A DNA stretch of 64,000 nt from JALORV01 sp963766365. Lineage in GTDB: Bacteria > Pseudomonadota > Gammaproteobacteria > Burkholderiales > Burkholderiaceae_F. Below the pieces are notes generated by a model, which was not told where the DNA came from, ran no database searches, and saw only the letters and a program-made list of their open reading frames with translations. The position numbers were made by a program, and so were the translations under genes. The stretch is from the NCBI GenBank assembly GCA_963766365.1, contig CAVXZK010000001.1:124001-188000 (forward strand), read 5' to 3'. Positions 33,002-41,027 of the stretch are shown piece by piece. How positions within the stretch are numbered: the stretch's first letter is position 1; the number at the start of each line of letters is the position of its first letter.

Positions 33002-34045
33002 ATGAGCACTCATCCGCCGCTGCGCTCGACCCGCCTGCTGGACCAGCTGCGCGAGCGCATTCGTTATGACCACTACAGGCTAAAGACCGAGCAGAGCTAC
33101 GTCCAGTGGGTGCGCCGCTTCGTGCACTTCCATGCCTTGCGCCACCCGAAGGAGATGGGCGGGCTGGAGGTCGAGTCGTTTCTCGCGCACCTGGCCAACG
33201 CGCGCCAGGTGTCGCTGTCCACGCACCACCAGGCGCTGTGTGCCCTGCTCTACCTCTATCGCCACGTGCTCGGTGTCGAACTGCCGTGGACGCAGTCGAT
33301 CGGCCGGCCGCGGCAGCGCGTGCATGTGCCGGTGGTGCTGTCGCGCGACGAGGTGGCGCGGCTCATCGCTGCAATGCCGTCGGACGACGCGCTGCTGCCG
33401 CAGCTGCTGTATGGCGCCGGGCTGCGCATCATGGAAGGCCTGCGCCTGCGCATCAAGGATCTCGACTTCGACCGCCGCGTGATCGTGGTGCGTGACGGCA
33501 AAGGGGGAAAAGATCGCGTGGTGATGCTGCCCGCGTCGCTCACGGAGGCGCTGCGCGCGCAGGTGGCGCATTCGCGTGCAATCTGGGCGGAGGACCGCGC
33601 CGCCGGGCGCGCCGGCGTGTGGCTGCCGCAGGCGCTGGAAACCAAATTCCCGCGCGCCGCATCGAGCTGGGCCTGGCACTGGGTGTTCCCGGCGCCGGCG
33701 CTCGCGGTCGATCCACGCAGCGGCATCGAGCGCCGCCATCACCTCTATGAGCAGCGGGTGTCGCGCACGCTGGCGCGCGCAGTGGCTCAGGCGGGCATTC
33801 CCAAGAAAGTCACCGCGCACACGCTGCGCCATTCCTTCGCCACGCACATGCTGGAGGCCGGCGTCGACATCCGCCGCGTGCAGGAGTTGCTCGGCCACTC
33901 GGACGTTTCGACGACGATGATCTACACGCACGTGCTCACCATCAGCGCGGCGGGGCTGGCGTCGCCGCTGGACTCGCTCTCGCCGCCCGCCCTGCGCTGC
34001 GCCGAGCCCACCCCTTGCTATTCCGTTCAGTACTGTATACATTGA
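33002..34045 (+). CDS. intI: integron integrase IntI
   Basis: 347 residues from the ATG at 33002, with GGAGG upstream. Tyrosine-recombinase residues: Arg142 (YGAGLRIMEGLRL), Lys170 (GKGGKDRV), His273-x2-Arg276 (HTLRHSFATHML), His299 (LLGHSD) and Tyr308 (TTMIYTHV). The insertion that separates integron integrases from XerC/D is present at about 207-230 (WLPQALETKFPRA, SSWAWHWVF), followed by DPRSGIERRHHLYEQ, as in IntI1. It recombines attC cassettes with attI. It is transcribed away from the array, the canonical integron geometry. Its last codons overlap the LexA box of the downstream lexA operon. Confidence 0.95.
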   Translation: MSTHPPLRSTRLLDQLRERIRYDHYRLKTEQSYVQWVRRFVHFHALRHPKEMGGLEVESFLAHLANARQVSLSTHHQALCALLYLYRHVLGVELPWTQSIGRPRQRVHVPVVLSRDEVARLIAAMPSDDALLPQLLYGAGLRIMEGLRLRIKDLDFDRRVIVVRDGKGGKDRVVMLPASLTEALRAQVAHSRAIWAEDRAAGRAGVWLPQALETKFPRAASSWAWHWVFPAPALAVDPRSGIERRHHLYEQRVSRTLARAVAQAGIPKKVTAHTLRHSFATHMLEAGVDIRRVQELLGHSDVSTTMIYTHVLTISAAGLASPLDSLSPPALRCAEPTPCYSVQYCIH

Positions 34046-34048
34046 CAG
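34033..34048 (+). promoter_or_regulatory. LexA box of the lexA-imuA-imuB operon, overlapping the intI stop
   Basis: CTGTATACATTGACAG fits CTG-N10-CAG. It includes the intI TGA (34043-34045), so the last integrase residues (QYCIH) are encoded by operator and promoter DNA. It lies 26 bp before the lexA start, as expected for autoregulation. Confidence 0.8.
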
Positions 34049-34073
34049 TAACGCATCGCCCGGGAGCCTGCTG

Positions 34074-34721
34074 ATGGTCACCTCCTCTTCTGCTTCACTG
34101 CCGATCACCCCGCGCCAGTCGGAGATCCTCGAGTTCATCCGCCAGGCGCTCACCGAGAGCGGTGCCCCGCCCACGCGCGACGAGATCGCGCGCGCCTTCG
34201 GCTTCCGCTCACTCAACGCGGCCGAGCAGCACCTGCAGGCGCTCGCCAAAAAGGGGCTGATCGAGCTCGTCGCCGGCACCTCGCGCGGCATCCGCCTGAA
34301 AGACAGCGTGCGCGAGCTGATGGCCGCCGCGCAGGAAGTCGGCCTGCCATTGGTCGGCAAGGTCGCCGCGGGCAGCCCGCTGCTGGCGCAGGAAAACGTA
34401 CTCGCGCATCCCGCCGTGGACCCGGACACCTTCAAGCCGCGCGCCGATTACCTGCTCGAAGTGCGCGGCATGAGCATGCGCGACGCCGGCATCCTCGACG
34501 GCGACTGGCTCGCGGTGCACAAGCGCGCACAGGCGCAGTCGGGGCAGATCGTCGTCGCGCGCCTCGGCGACGACGTCACCGTCAAGCGCCTGAAGCTCAA
34601 AGGCGCGCGCGCGGAACTGATCGCCGAGAACCCGGATTTCGCGCCGATCATCGTCGACCTGCGGCGCGAGCCGTTTGCCATCGAAGGCATTGCCGTCGGG
34701 GTGATACGACCGGCGCTCTGA
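34074..34721 (+). CDS. lexA: LexA repressor (SOS regulator of the imu cassette)
   Basis: 215 residues from the ATG at 34074. N-terminal winged helix: ITPRQSEILEFIRQALTESG, APPTRDEIARAFGFRSLNAA. Self-cleavage site Ala99-Gly100 in KVAAGSP, catalytic Ser134 in RGMSMRDAGI and Lys171 in DVTVKRLKLKG. All features of an active, RecA-responsive LexA are present. Its proximity to imuA/imuB/dnaE2 is the known arrangement in many proteobacteria. The LexA boxes at 32967 and 34033 are its likely operators, so it should control both intI and the mutagenesis genes. Confidence 0.95.
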   Translation: MVTSSSASLPITPRQSEILEFIRQALTESGAPPTRDEIARAFGFRSLNAAEQHLQALAKKGLIELVAGTSRGIRLKDSVRELMAAAQEVGLPLVGKVAAGSPLLAQENVLAHPAVDPDTFKPRADYLLEVRGMSMRDAGILDGDWLAVHKRAQAQSGQIVVARLGDDVTVKRLKLKGARAELIAENPDFAPIIVDLRREPFAIEGIAVGVIRPAL

Positions 34722-34799
34722 CGCAGGTTCTGTTCCCTGCATCGGGCGCCGCCTCGATCCCCTAACACCCACCCGTTCCACTTTTTCAGGAGGACGCAC

Positions 34800-35597
34800 A
34801 TGCGTGCGGCCACGGAGTTGCTTTCCCTGTTGCAAGCTGCCGGCGGTGCGCCGGTGTGGCGCGCGGATGAGGTGGCCGAGGGCACCGGCGGCCCGGTGCT
34901 CGCCAGCGGCTTTGCCGAACTCGACCGTGAACTTCCGGGCGGCGGCTGGCCGCAGGGGCAGCTGATCGAGGTGCTGACCGACGATGCCGGCATCGGCGAA
35001 CTCTCGCTGCTCGCACCGGCGCTGGCACAACTGGCGCAGTCGCGCCGCTGCACCGTGTGGGTGCTGCCGGTCGATGCCGCGTCGGCGATGAGCGCCACGC
35101 CACGCGCGCTCGAAGCGCAGGCCGTGCCCTATGCGCCGGCGCTCGCCACCGCGGGGCTCGATCTCGCGCGCACGATCTTCGTTAAGCCCGCTACGCCGCG
35201 CGAGAGCCTGTGGGCGGTCGAGCAGTCGCTGCGCACGCGGCACCTCGGCGCCGTGGTCGGCTGGCTGCCGCACGCCGGCGGCGACGGCGACTTCCGTGCG
35301 CTGCGCCGCCTGCACCTGCTGGCGCAGCGCCATCAGGCGCTCGCCTTCGTGCTGCGCTCGACGCGCCAGGCACAGGCGCCCTCGCCGGCCGTGCTGCGGC
35401 TCGCGCTCGCCAGCCGCGGCACACAGTTGCAGGTGACGCTGCTGAAGCGGCGCGGCCGCCCGCTGCTGGAGCCCATCACGCTCGCGTTGCGGCCCGCGCA
35501 CTGGGAAAGCGCGCGCGTCGACACCGATCCGCTGCTGTCGCGCACGGTAGCCGCCGCGTCGGATGCGCCGCGCGCGCTGGACGAGCTGCTCGCCTGA
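34800..35597 (+). CDS. imuA: ImuA, RecA-like subunit of the translesion mutasome
   Basis: 265 residues from the ATG at 34800, with AGGAGG upstream. Recognised by LASGFAELDRELPGGGWPQG and QLIEVLTDDAGIGELSLLAP (a degenerate P-loop with GIGE in place of GKT), the RecA-like core of ImuA/SulA-like proteins, followed by LDLARTIFVKPATPRESLWA, VEQSLRTRHLGAVVGWLP and QLQVTLLKRRGRP. It works with ImuB and DnaE2. It is 78 bp after lexA and 44 bp before imuB in one operon. Confidence 0.9.
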   Translation: MRAATELLSLLQAAGGAPVWRADEVAEGTGGPVLASGFAELDRELPGGGWPQGQLIEVLTDDAGIGELSLLAPALAQLAQSRRCTVWVLPVDAASAMSATPRALEAQAVPYAPALATAGLDLARTIFVKPATPRESLWAVEQSLRTRHLGAVVGWLPHAGGDGDFRALRRLHLLAQRHQALAFVLRSTRQAQAPSPAVLRLALASRGTQLQVTLLKRRGRPLLEPITLALRPAHWESARVDTDPLLSRTVAAASDAPRALDELLA

Positions 35598-35641
35598 GGC
35601 GGCGTTCCTGAGGCCCGGCGGGCGCCTGCCCGCGCAGCATC

Positions 35642-37141
35642 ATGGCCCTGTGGCTCGCCCTTCTGCTGCCCGCGCTGCCGCTGCAGCTGGCCGAGCGCGC
35701 ACTCGACGGCACCCTGCCGCTGGCGATCGTCGAGGGCGCGCCGCAACGCCTGGCCGTGATCCACTGCAATGCCACCGCACAGGCCGCCGGCGTTGCGCCC
35801 GGCATGAAGCTCGCCGCCGCGCAGGCGCTGGCGCACGGGCTGATCGCGCTCGAACGCAACGCTGAACGCGAACAGGACGCGCTCACCGAACTCGCCGGCT
35901 GGGCCTACCAGTTCTCCTCGCACGTGGTGCAGCAGCCCGACGGCCTGCTGCTGGAAACCGGCGCCAGCGAGCGGCTGTTCGGCGGTCATGCCTCCCTGCA
36001 CCGTGCGCTCGTCACCGGCCTTGACGAGCTCGGCTACCGCGCTGCGCTCGCCTATGCGACGGCTCCGCGCACGGCTCGACTGCTTGCGCTGGCGCAGGCG
36101 ACTCGGGTAGCGCCGCCCGCATCCGAATCGGCCCTCGAGTCACTGCCGATCCGCCTGCTCGAATGGGACGAAGCGACCAACGAGACGCTGCACGCACTCG
36201 GTCTGGCGAAAGTCGGCGATCTGCTCGCGCTGCCGCGCGACGCCTTCGCGCGGCGCTTCGGCACCAGGCGCCTGGAGGATCTCGATCGTGCGCTCGGCGT
36301 GCGCGCCGATCCGCAGCCGCTCTTCGCCCCGCCGGCGCGCTTTGCCGCGCAGATCGAACTGCCGGCGGACTTCAGCGAGACCGCACAACTGATGTTCCCC
36401 GCGCGACGTCTGCTCGCCTCGCTCGAAGGCTTCCTGCGCGGGCGCAACGCGGGCGCGACCGAACTCGTGTTTTCGGCGACGCACAGCGCTCGCCGCGGCG
36501 CAGCGCCTGCCCCGACTGCCATCACGCTTGCACTCGCCGCACCGGAGCGCGATGCGCAGCGGCTGGCGGCACTGCTCGCCGAACGGCTGGCGCACGTGAC
36601 GCTGCCGGCGCCGGCGCTGACGCTCGCGCTCACGGTCGAGCGGCTGCATCGGTTCACGGCACTGAACGCCAGCCTGCTGCCGCCCGCCACGCAGGGCGGC
36701 GAACACGGCACCGACTGGCTGCATCTCGCGGAAACCTTGCATGCACGGCTCGGCTCCGAGCGCGTGTTCCAGCTGCAGGCGGTCGACGATCACCGGCCCG
36801 AGCGCGCCTGGCGCGCACTGCCGATCGCCATCGGTGACGAGCCGCGCACCACGCCGGCGTCGATCACGTCGGCGCCGCGTCCGCTGCTGTTGCTGCCGAC
36901 CCCCCAGCCGCTGCCCGTGCACGGCGAACAGCCGCTGTACCGCGAGCCGCTGACGCTGGTGACCGGCCCCGAGCGCATCGAGTGCGGCTGGTGGGATCTC
37001 GCCGGCCCCGCCGCCGGCTCACCCGCGCGCGCCGTGCACCGCGACTACTTCGTCGCCCGCAACGCGCGTGGCCAGTGGCTGTGGATCTACCGCGAACTCG
37101 CCGCCCCGCGCGGCTGGTTCCTGCATGGGCTGTTTGCGTGA
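35642..37141 (+). CDS. imuB: ImuB, Y-family polymerase-like mutasome subunit
   Basis: 499 residues from the ATG at 35642 (MALWLALLLPALPLQLAERA). Y-family regions are visible: AVIHCNATAQAAGVAPGMKL, LLLETGASERLFGGHASLHR, LHALGLAKVGDLLALPRDAF and RRFGTRRLEDLDRALGVRAD. The usual acidic catalytic residues of active Y-family polymerases are not obvious, in keeping with ImuB being a non-catalytic hub that binds the clamp and DnaE2. It ends RELAAPRGWFLHGLFA. A near-copy of this ending stands right before dnaE2, beyond an inserted toxin-antitoxin pair. Confidence 0.92.
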   Translation: MALWLALLLPALPLQLAERALDGTLPLAIVEGAPQRLAVIHCNATAQAAGVAPGMKLAAAQALAHGLIALERNAEREQDALTELAGWAYQFSSHVVQQPDGLLLETGASERLFGGHASLHRALVTGLDELGYRAALAYATAPRTARLLALAQATRVAPPASESALESLPIRLLEWDEATNETLHALGLAKVGDLLALPRDAFARRFGTRRLEDLDRALGVRADPQPLFAPPARFAAQIELPADFSETAQLMFPARRLLASLEGFLRGRNAGATELVFSATHSARRGAAPAPTAITLALAAPERDAQRLAALLAERLAHVTLPAPALTLALTVERLHRFTALNASLLPPATQGGEHGTDWLHLAETLHARLGSERVFQLQAVDDHRPERAWRALPIAIGDEPRTTPASITSAPRPLLLLPTPQPLPVHGEQPLYREPLTLVTGPERIECGWWDLAGPAAGSPARAVHRDYFVARNARGQWLWIYRELAAPRGWFLHGLFA

Positions 37142-37158
37142 TGTTCCGCCGTCATCGC

Positions 37159-37419
37159 TCAGGCCGCGCTCTCGAGTTCAACATCCCAGCTCGGGAAGAC
37201 CAGCACGGATGGGTGGCAGCGCAGCGAGCGCGCCAGAACCTTGGCGCGCTCAACGCCGAGACTGACACGTCCGTTTTCGATCGCGGAGATGGTCGCCTGC
37301 GGAATCCCGCTGCGCTCGGCGAGCTGGCTCTGCGTCAGCTCCTGCAACTCGCGCAGAATTCGCACCGACTCTCCGGGCGTGACTTCGACACGGCGGCGAG
37401 CCGGACGGTACATCCTCAT
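37159..37419 (-). CDS. XRE/HTH antitoxin of a HigBA-like pair
   Basis: 86 residues from the ATG at 37419 (MRMYRPARRRVEVTPGESVR). Helix-turn-helix of the XRE type: ILRELQELTQSQLAERSGIP, QATISAIENGRVSLGVERAK. Its start follows the toxin stop directly, so the order is toxin then antitoxin as in higBA. It reads opposite to imuB and dnaE2 and lies 17 bp from the imuB stop. It would bind the AT-rich palindrome at 37700-37731. Confidence 0.85.
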   Translation of the reverse strand: MRMYRPARRRVEVTPGESVRILRELQELTQSQLAERSGIPQATISAIENGRVSLGVERAKVLARSLRCHPSVLVFPSWDVELESAA

Positions 37420-37701
37420 CTAGGGCCTCCGATAGTCGTGGGGCGTGACGTTGACCACTTCGATCAGCAGGACCTCGCCGACAACCCGATAGATCACCCG
37501 CCACTGGATGCCGAGCCTGGAGGAGCGATAACCCTTCCACTGGCCGGACAGCGCTTCGTCGTGAAAGCCTTTGATGAGACGCAGACCGGGTGGTCCGGAA
37601 ATGGCGGCGATGTCCTTCCATTTCTCGTAGCGCTTGAGGATCTCGAGCGGGGCTCCCGCCAGCTGGCGGTCGACGCGGCGATGTTCCTCGATGCGCCACA
37701 T
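37420..37701 (-). CDS. RelE/HigB-like toxin inserted between imuB and dnaE2
   Basis: 93 residues from the ATG at 37701 (MWRIEEHRRVDRQLAGAPLE). The RelE-superfamily pattern is visible: ILKRYEKWKDIAAISGPPG, LRLIKGFHDEALSGQWKGYR, SSRLGIQWRVIYRVVGEVLL, IEVVNVTPHDYRRP, with the conserved R-x-x-Y-R core and a C-terminal H-x-Y. RelE/HigB toxins cut mRNA at the ribosome. The pair interrupts the SOS operon on the opposite strand. Its promoter is AT-rich, unlike the neighbouring GC-rich DNA, which suggests transfer from elsewhere. Confidence 0.85.
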   Translation of the reverse strand: MWRIEEHRRVDRQLAGAPLEILKRYEKWKDIAAISGPPGLRLIKGFHDEALSGQWKGYRSSRLGIQWRVIYRVVGEVLLIEVVNVTPHDYRRP

Positions 37702-37736
37702 ACCAAATTATGTATATATCTTATTTAGTATGTCAA
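37700..37736 (-). promoter_or_regulatory. promoter and operator of the HigBA-like pair
   Basis: On the minus strand TTGACA (37736-37731) is followed 18 bp later by CATAAT. The AT-rich region holds an imperfect palindrome, ATACTAAAT with ATTTGGTAT (8 of 9 match), a likely antitoxin operator. The toxin ATG lies at 37701, so the message would be nearly leaderless. Confidence 0.6.
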
Positions 37737-37780
37737 GCCGTTTGTCTCGCTCACCTGCTGAGCTCCACTGATCCAGCGGT

Positions 37781-37820
37781 CGCCTCCCCTCGCGGCTTCC
37801 TGCACGGCCTGTTCGCGTGA
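37781..37820 (+). repeat. vestigial second copy of the imuB 3' end
   Basis: Bases here encode SPRGFLHGLFA followed by TGA, almost the same as the imuB ending APRGWFLHGLFA at 37100-37141. It lies 6 bp before the dnaE2 ATG, where imuB would be expected to end. It looks like the original imuB terminus, cut off by the insertion of the toxin-antitoxin pair. Confidence 0.7.
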
Positions 37821-37826
37821 GGCGCG

Positions 37827-40800
37827 ATGCGAGTCTCCTACACCGAACTGCATTGCCTGTCGAACTTCTCGTTCCTGCGCGGTGCATCGCACCCGGAGGA
37901 ACTGGTCGAGCGCACGCTCGCGCTCGAATACTCGGGACTGGCACTCACCGATGAGTGTTCGTTCGCCGGCTCGGTACGCGCGCACCTGGCGCTCGCCGAG
38001 GCGCGCGAACAGGACGAGCCGGCGCGTGCGTTCCGGCTGATCCACGGCACCGAGATTCAACTCACCGAAGGCGACGATCCGAAGCGCCTGCGGCCCGGCG
38101 CCAAGCTCGTGCTGCTGGCCACCACGCGCGCCGGCTACGGCAACCTGAGCCAGCTCGTCACGCTGGCGCGACGGCAGGCGGCCAAGGGCAGCTACCGGCT
38201 GTCGGGCGCCGACCTCGAAGCGCACGCGCACTGGCTCGACGACGTGCTGGTGCTGCTGCTGCCACTGCGCCACTGGCGCGAGGCGCTCGACACCGATCGC
38301 ATCGAACGCGAGGCGCGCTGGCTCGCGGAGCTCAAACCGGGCGCCGGCTGGATCGCCTGCGAGCTGACGCGCAGCATCGACGACGCAGCGCAGCTGGACG
38401 CGCTGCAGGCGATCAGCGACAGCACCGGCCTGCCGCTGGTGGCCGCCGGCGACGTACAGATGCACGCACGGCGCCGCAAGCGCCTGCACGACGCGCTGAC
38501 TGCCGTGCGCGTGAAGACACCGCTGGCTCAGTGCGGGCGCGAGCTGGCACCGAACGCCGAGCGCTATCTGCGGCCGCTGTACCGGCTGGCCCGTATCTAC
38601 CCCACGGAACTGCTGCTGCAGACGCAGGCGATCGCCGAACGCTGCAGCTTCTCGCTCGACGAACTGCGCTACGAATACCCGGAGGAGATCGTGCCGCCCG
38701 GCGAAACCCCGGCCACCTGGCTGCGCCGCGCGACCTACGAGGAAGCGCAGACGCGCTACCCGGACGGCATGCCGGAGAAGGTGAGATCCATCGTCGAGCA
38801 CGAGTTGCAGCTGATCGCCGACCTGCGCTACGAGCCGTACTTCCTGACGGTCTACGACATCGTCCGCTACGCGCGCTCGCAGGGCATCCTGTGCCAGGGG
38901 CGCGGCTCGGCGGCCAACTCGGCGGTCTGCTACTGCCTCGGCATCACCGAGGTCGATCCGGCGCGCATGTCGGTGCTGTTCGAACGCTTCATCAGCAAGG
39001 AGCGCAACGAGCCGCCGGACATCGACGTCGACTTCGAGCACCAGCGCCGCGAAGAGGTGATGCAGTACATCTACGCCAAGTACGGGCGCCATCGCGCGGC
39101 GCTCACGGCGGCGCTGCACACCTACCGGCCCAAGGGCGCGCTGCGCGACGTCGGCAAGGCGCTCGGGCTGTCGCTCGACCAGGTCGATCGTCTGGCGAAA
39201 ACGATGGCGTGGTGGGACGGACGGAAGATCATTCCGCAGCGGCTCGCCGAAGCGGGCTTCGATCCGGCCAATCCGGTCATCGCGCAGCTGGCCGAGCTCT
39301 CGGTCGAGGTGATCGGCTTTCCGCGGCACCTGTCGCAGCACTCGGGCGGCTTCGTCATCGCGCGCGAACGGCTCGACCGGATGGTGCCGATCGAGAACGC
39401 CGCGATGGACGAGCGCACGGTGATCCAGTGGGACAAGGATGATCTCGACGCACTCGGCCTGCTGAAGATCGACGTGCTCGCGCTCGGCATGCTGAGTTGC
39501 GTGCGGCGCGCGCTCGACCACCTGCAGCGCTTCTATGGGAGCCCGTCGTCCGGTCCTCGCTGGCGGCTGCAGGACATTCCATCGGAGGATGCCGCCGTCT
39601 ACGACATGCTGTGCCAGGGTGACTCGCTCGGCGTGTTCCAGGTCGAGAGCCGCGCGCAGATGAACATGCTGCCGCGGCTGGCCCCACGCTGCTTCTACGA
39701 CCTCGTCATCGAGACTGCGATCGTGCGGCCCGGCCCAATCCAGGGCGGCATGGTGCATCCGTACCTGCGGCGGCGGCAGGGGCTCGAGGACGTGACCTTC
39801 CCGTCCGAAGCGGTGCGCTCGGTGCTCGAACGCACGATGGGCGTCTCGATCTTCCAGGAACAGGTGATGCAGCTCGCGGTTGTCGCCGCAGGCTTCACGC
39901 CTGGCGAGGCCGACAAGCTGCGCCGCGCGATGGCGGCGTGGAAGCGCAAGGGCGGCATCGGCCCGTTTCGCGACAAGCTCATCAGCGGCATGCTGGCGCG
40001 CGGCTACACCAGCGAGTACGCCGAGCAGATCTACCGGCAGATCCAGGGCTTCGGCGAGTACGGCTTTCCGGAGAGCCACGCGGCGAGCTTTGCACTGCTG
40101 GTGTACGTGTCGTCGTGGCTCAAGTGCCACGAGCCGGCCGCGTTCTGTGCTGCGCTGCTCGACTCGCAGCCACTGGGCTTTTATGCACCGGCCCAGATCG
40201 TGCGCGATGCGATGAACCACGGCGTCGAAGTGCGGCCGATCGACGTCACCGTCAGTGACTGGCACTGCACGCTCGCGCCCTCGAGCGCCGATCCCTCACG
40301 GCCGGCGGTGCGACTGGGGCTCGAACTGGTCGCCGGTTTCAACGAAGCGGCCGGCGAACGAATCATGGCCGCACGGAGCGCTGCGCCCTTCACCGATGCC
40401 GAGGACCTGTCACGCCGCGCGCAGCTCAATCGCAGCGAGGTCAGCGCGCTGGCGAAAGCCGATGCGCTGGCCACGCTGACCGGCCACCGCCGCCGCGCCC
40501 TGTGGGCCACACTTGGCGTCGATGCCGACGCGCCGCGCAGCGCACCGCTCGCTTCGCGCTCGCGCCGCGAAGCGCCGGTCGACCTGCTGCCGCCGACCGA
40601 AGGCCAGGACATCGTCGCCGACTATCACCACACGGCGCTGACGCTGCGCCGCCATCCGCTGGCGCTGCTGCGCGAGCGCTTCAACGCCAAGGGCTATCTG
40701 ACCGCCGCCGGCATCGGCGCCGCACGCAACCAGCAGCGCGTGCGCACGACCGGCATCGTCACCTGCCGTCAGCGCCCATCGACCGCCAGCGGCGTCACCT

Positions 40801-41027
40801 TCGTCACCATCGAGGATGAGACCGGCACCGTGAACGTCGTCGTCTGGAACACCACCGGCGAGAAGTACCGGCGCGCGCTGCTGCACTCGACACTGATGAC
40901 GGTCTACGGCCACGTCGAGCGCGTCACCAGCGGGGTCGCCCCGATCGTGCACCTGATCGCGTCACGGCTGGAAGATCACTCGCCGCTGCTGGGCGCGCTC
41001 ACGCTGCCGAGCCGGGACTTTCACTGA
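37827..41027 (+). CDS. dnaE2: DnaE2, error-prone DNA polymerase III alpha subunit
   Basis: 1066 residues from the ATG at 37827 (MRVSYTELHCLSNFSFLRGA). A PHP domain starts the protein (LHCLSNFSFLRGASHPEEL, ALTDECSFAGSVRAHLA). The C-family polymerase core follows: GRGSAANSAVCYCLGITEVD, PDIDVDFEHQRREEVMQYIY (catalytic Asp pair) and FPRHLSQHSGGFVIARERLD. Helix-hairpin and OB-fold regions end it (RTTGIVTCRQRPSTASGVTF). It makes error-prone synthesis over lesions with ImuA and ImuB. It normally follows imuB directly. Here 685 bp of toxin-antitoxin DNA intervenes, so its SOS induction may be altered. Its 3' end overlaps the convergent hutI end by 29 bp. Confidence 0.95.
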   Translation: MRVSYTELHCLSNFSFLRGASHPEELVERTLALEYSGLALTDECSFAGSVRAHLALAEAREQDEPARAFRLIHGTEIQLTEGDDPKRLRPGAKLVLLATTRAGYGNLSQLVTLARRQAAKGSYRLSGADLEAHAHWLDDVLVLLLPLRHWREALDTDRIEREARWLAELKPGAGWIACELTRSIDDAAQLDALQAISDSTGLPLVAAGDVQMHARRRKRLHDALTAVRVKTPLAQCGRELAPNAERYLRPLYRLARIYPTELLLQTQAIAERCSFSLDELRYEYPEEIVPPGETPATWLRRATYEEAQTRYPDGMPEKVRSIVEHELQLIADLRYEPYFLTVYDIVRYARSQGILCQGRGSAANSAVCYCLGITEVDPARMSVLFERFISKERNEPPDIDVDFEHQRREEVMQYIYAKYGRHRAALTAALHTYRPKGALRDVGKALGLSLDQVDRLAKTMAWWDGRKIIPQRLAEAGFDPANPVIAQLAELSVEVIGFPRHLSQHSGGFVIARERLDRMVPIENAAMDERTVIQWDKDDLDALGLLKIDVLALGMLSCVRRALDHLQRFYGSPSSGPRWRLQDIPSEDAAVYDMLCQGDSLGVFQVESRAQMNMLPRLAPRCFYDLVIETAIVRPGPIQGGMVHPYLRRRQGLEDVTFPSEAVRSVLERTMGVSIFQEQVMQLAVVAAGFTPGEADKLRRAMAAWKRKGGIGPFRDKLISGMLARGYTSEYAEQIYRQIQGFGEYGFPESHAASFALLVYVSSWLKCHEPAAFCAALLDSQPLGFYAPAQIVRDAMNHGVEVRPIDVTVSDWHCTLAPSSADPSRPAVRLGLELVAGFNEAAGERIMAARSAAPFTDAEDLSRRAQLNRSEVSALAKADALATLTGHRRRALWATLGVDADAPRSAPLASRSRREAPVDLLPPTEGQDIVADYHHTALTLRRHPLALLRERFNAKGYLTAAGIGAARNQQRVRTTGIVTCRQRPSTASGVTFVTIEDETGTVNVVVWNTTGEKYRRALLHSTLMTVYGHVERVTSGVAPIVHLIASRLEDHSPLLGALTLPSRDFH

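Noticed and set aside
33002..34045. Reading the integrase as a XerC/XerD or phage integrase
   Set aside because: The IntI-only insertion (about 207-230) and the DPRSGxxRRHH block are present, and attC sites lie beside it.
33080..34435. Long minus-strand frame antisense to intI and lexA
   Set aside because: Overlaps two well-supported genes and shows no family pattern.
37702..37826. LexA box directly before dnaE2
   Set aside because: No CTG-N10-CAG was found. The AT-rich palindrome there belongs to the toxin-antitoxin promoter.
37725..40265. 2.5-kb open frame antisense to dnaE2
   Set aside because: Low-complexity Arg/His/Gln-rich translation mirrors the codon structure of dnaE2 on the other strand. 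High GC leaves such antisense frames open. No domain or ribosome site.
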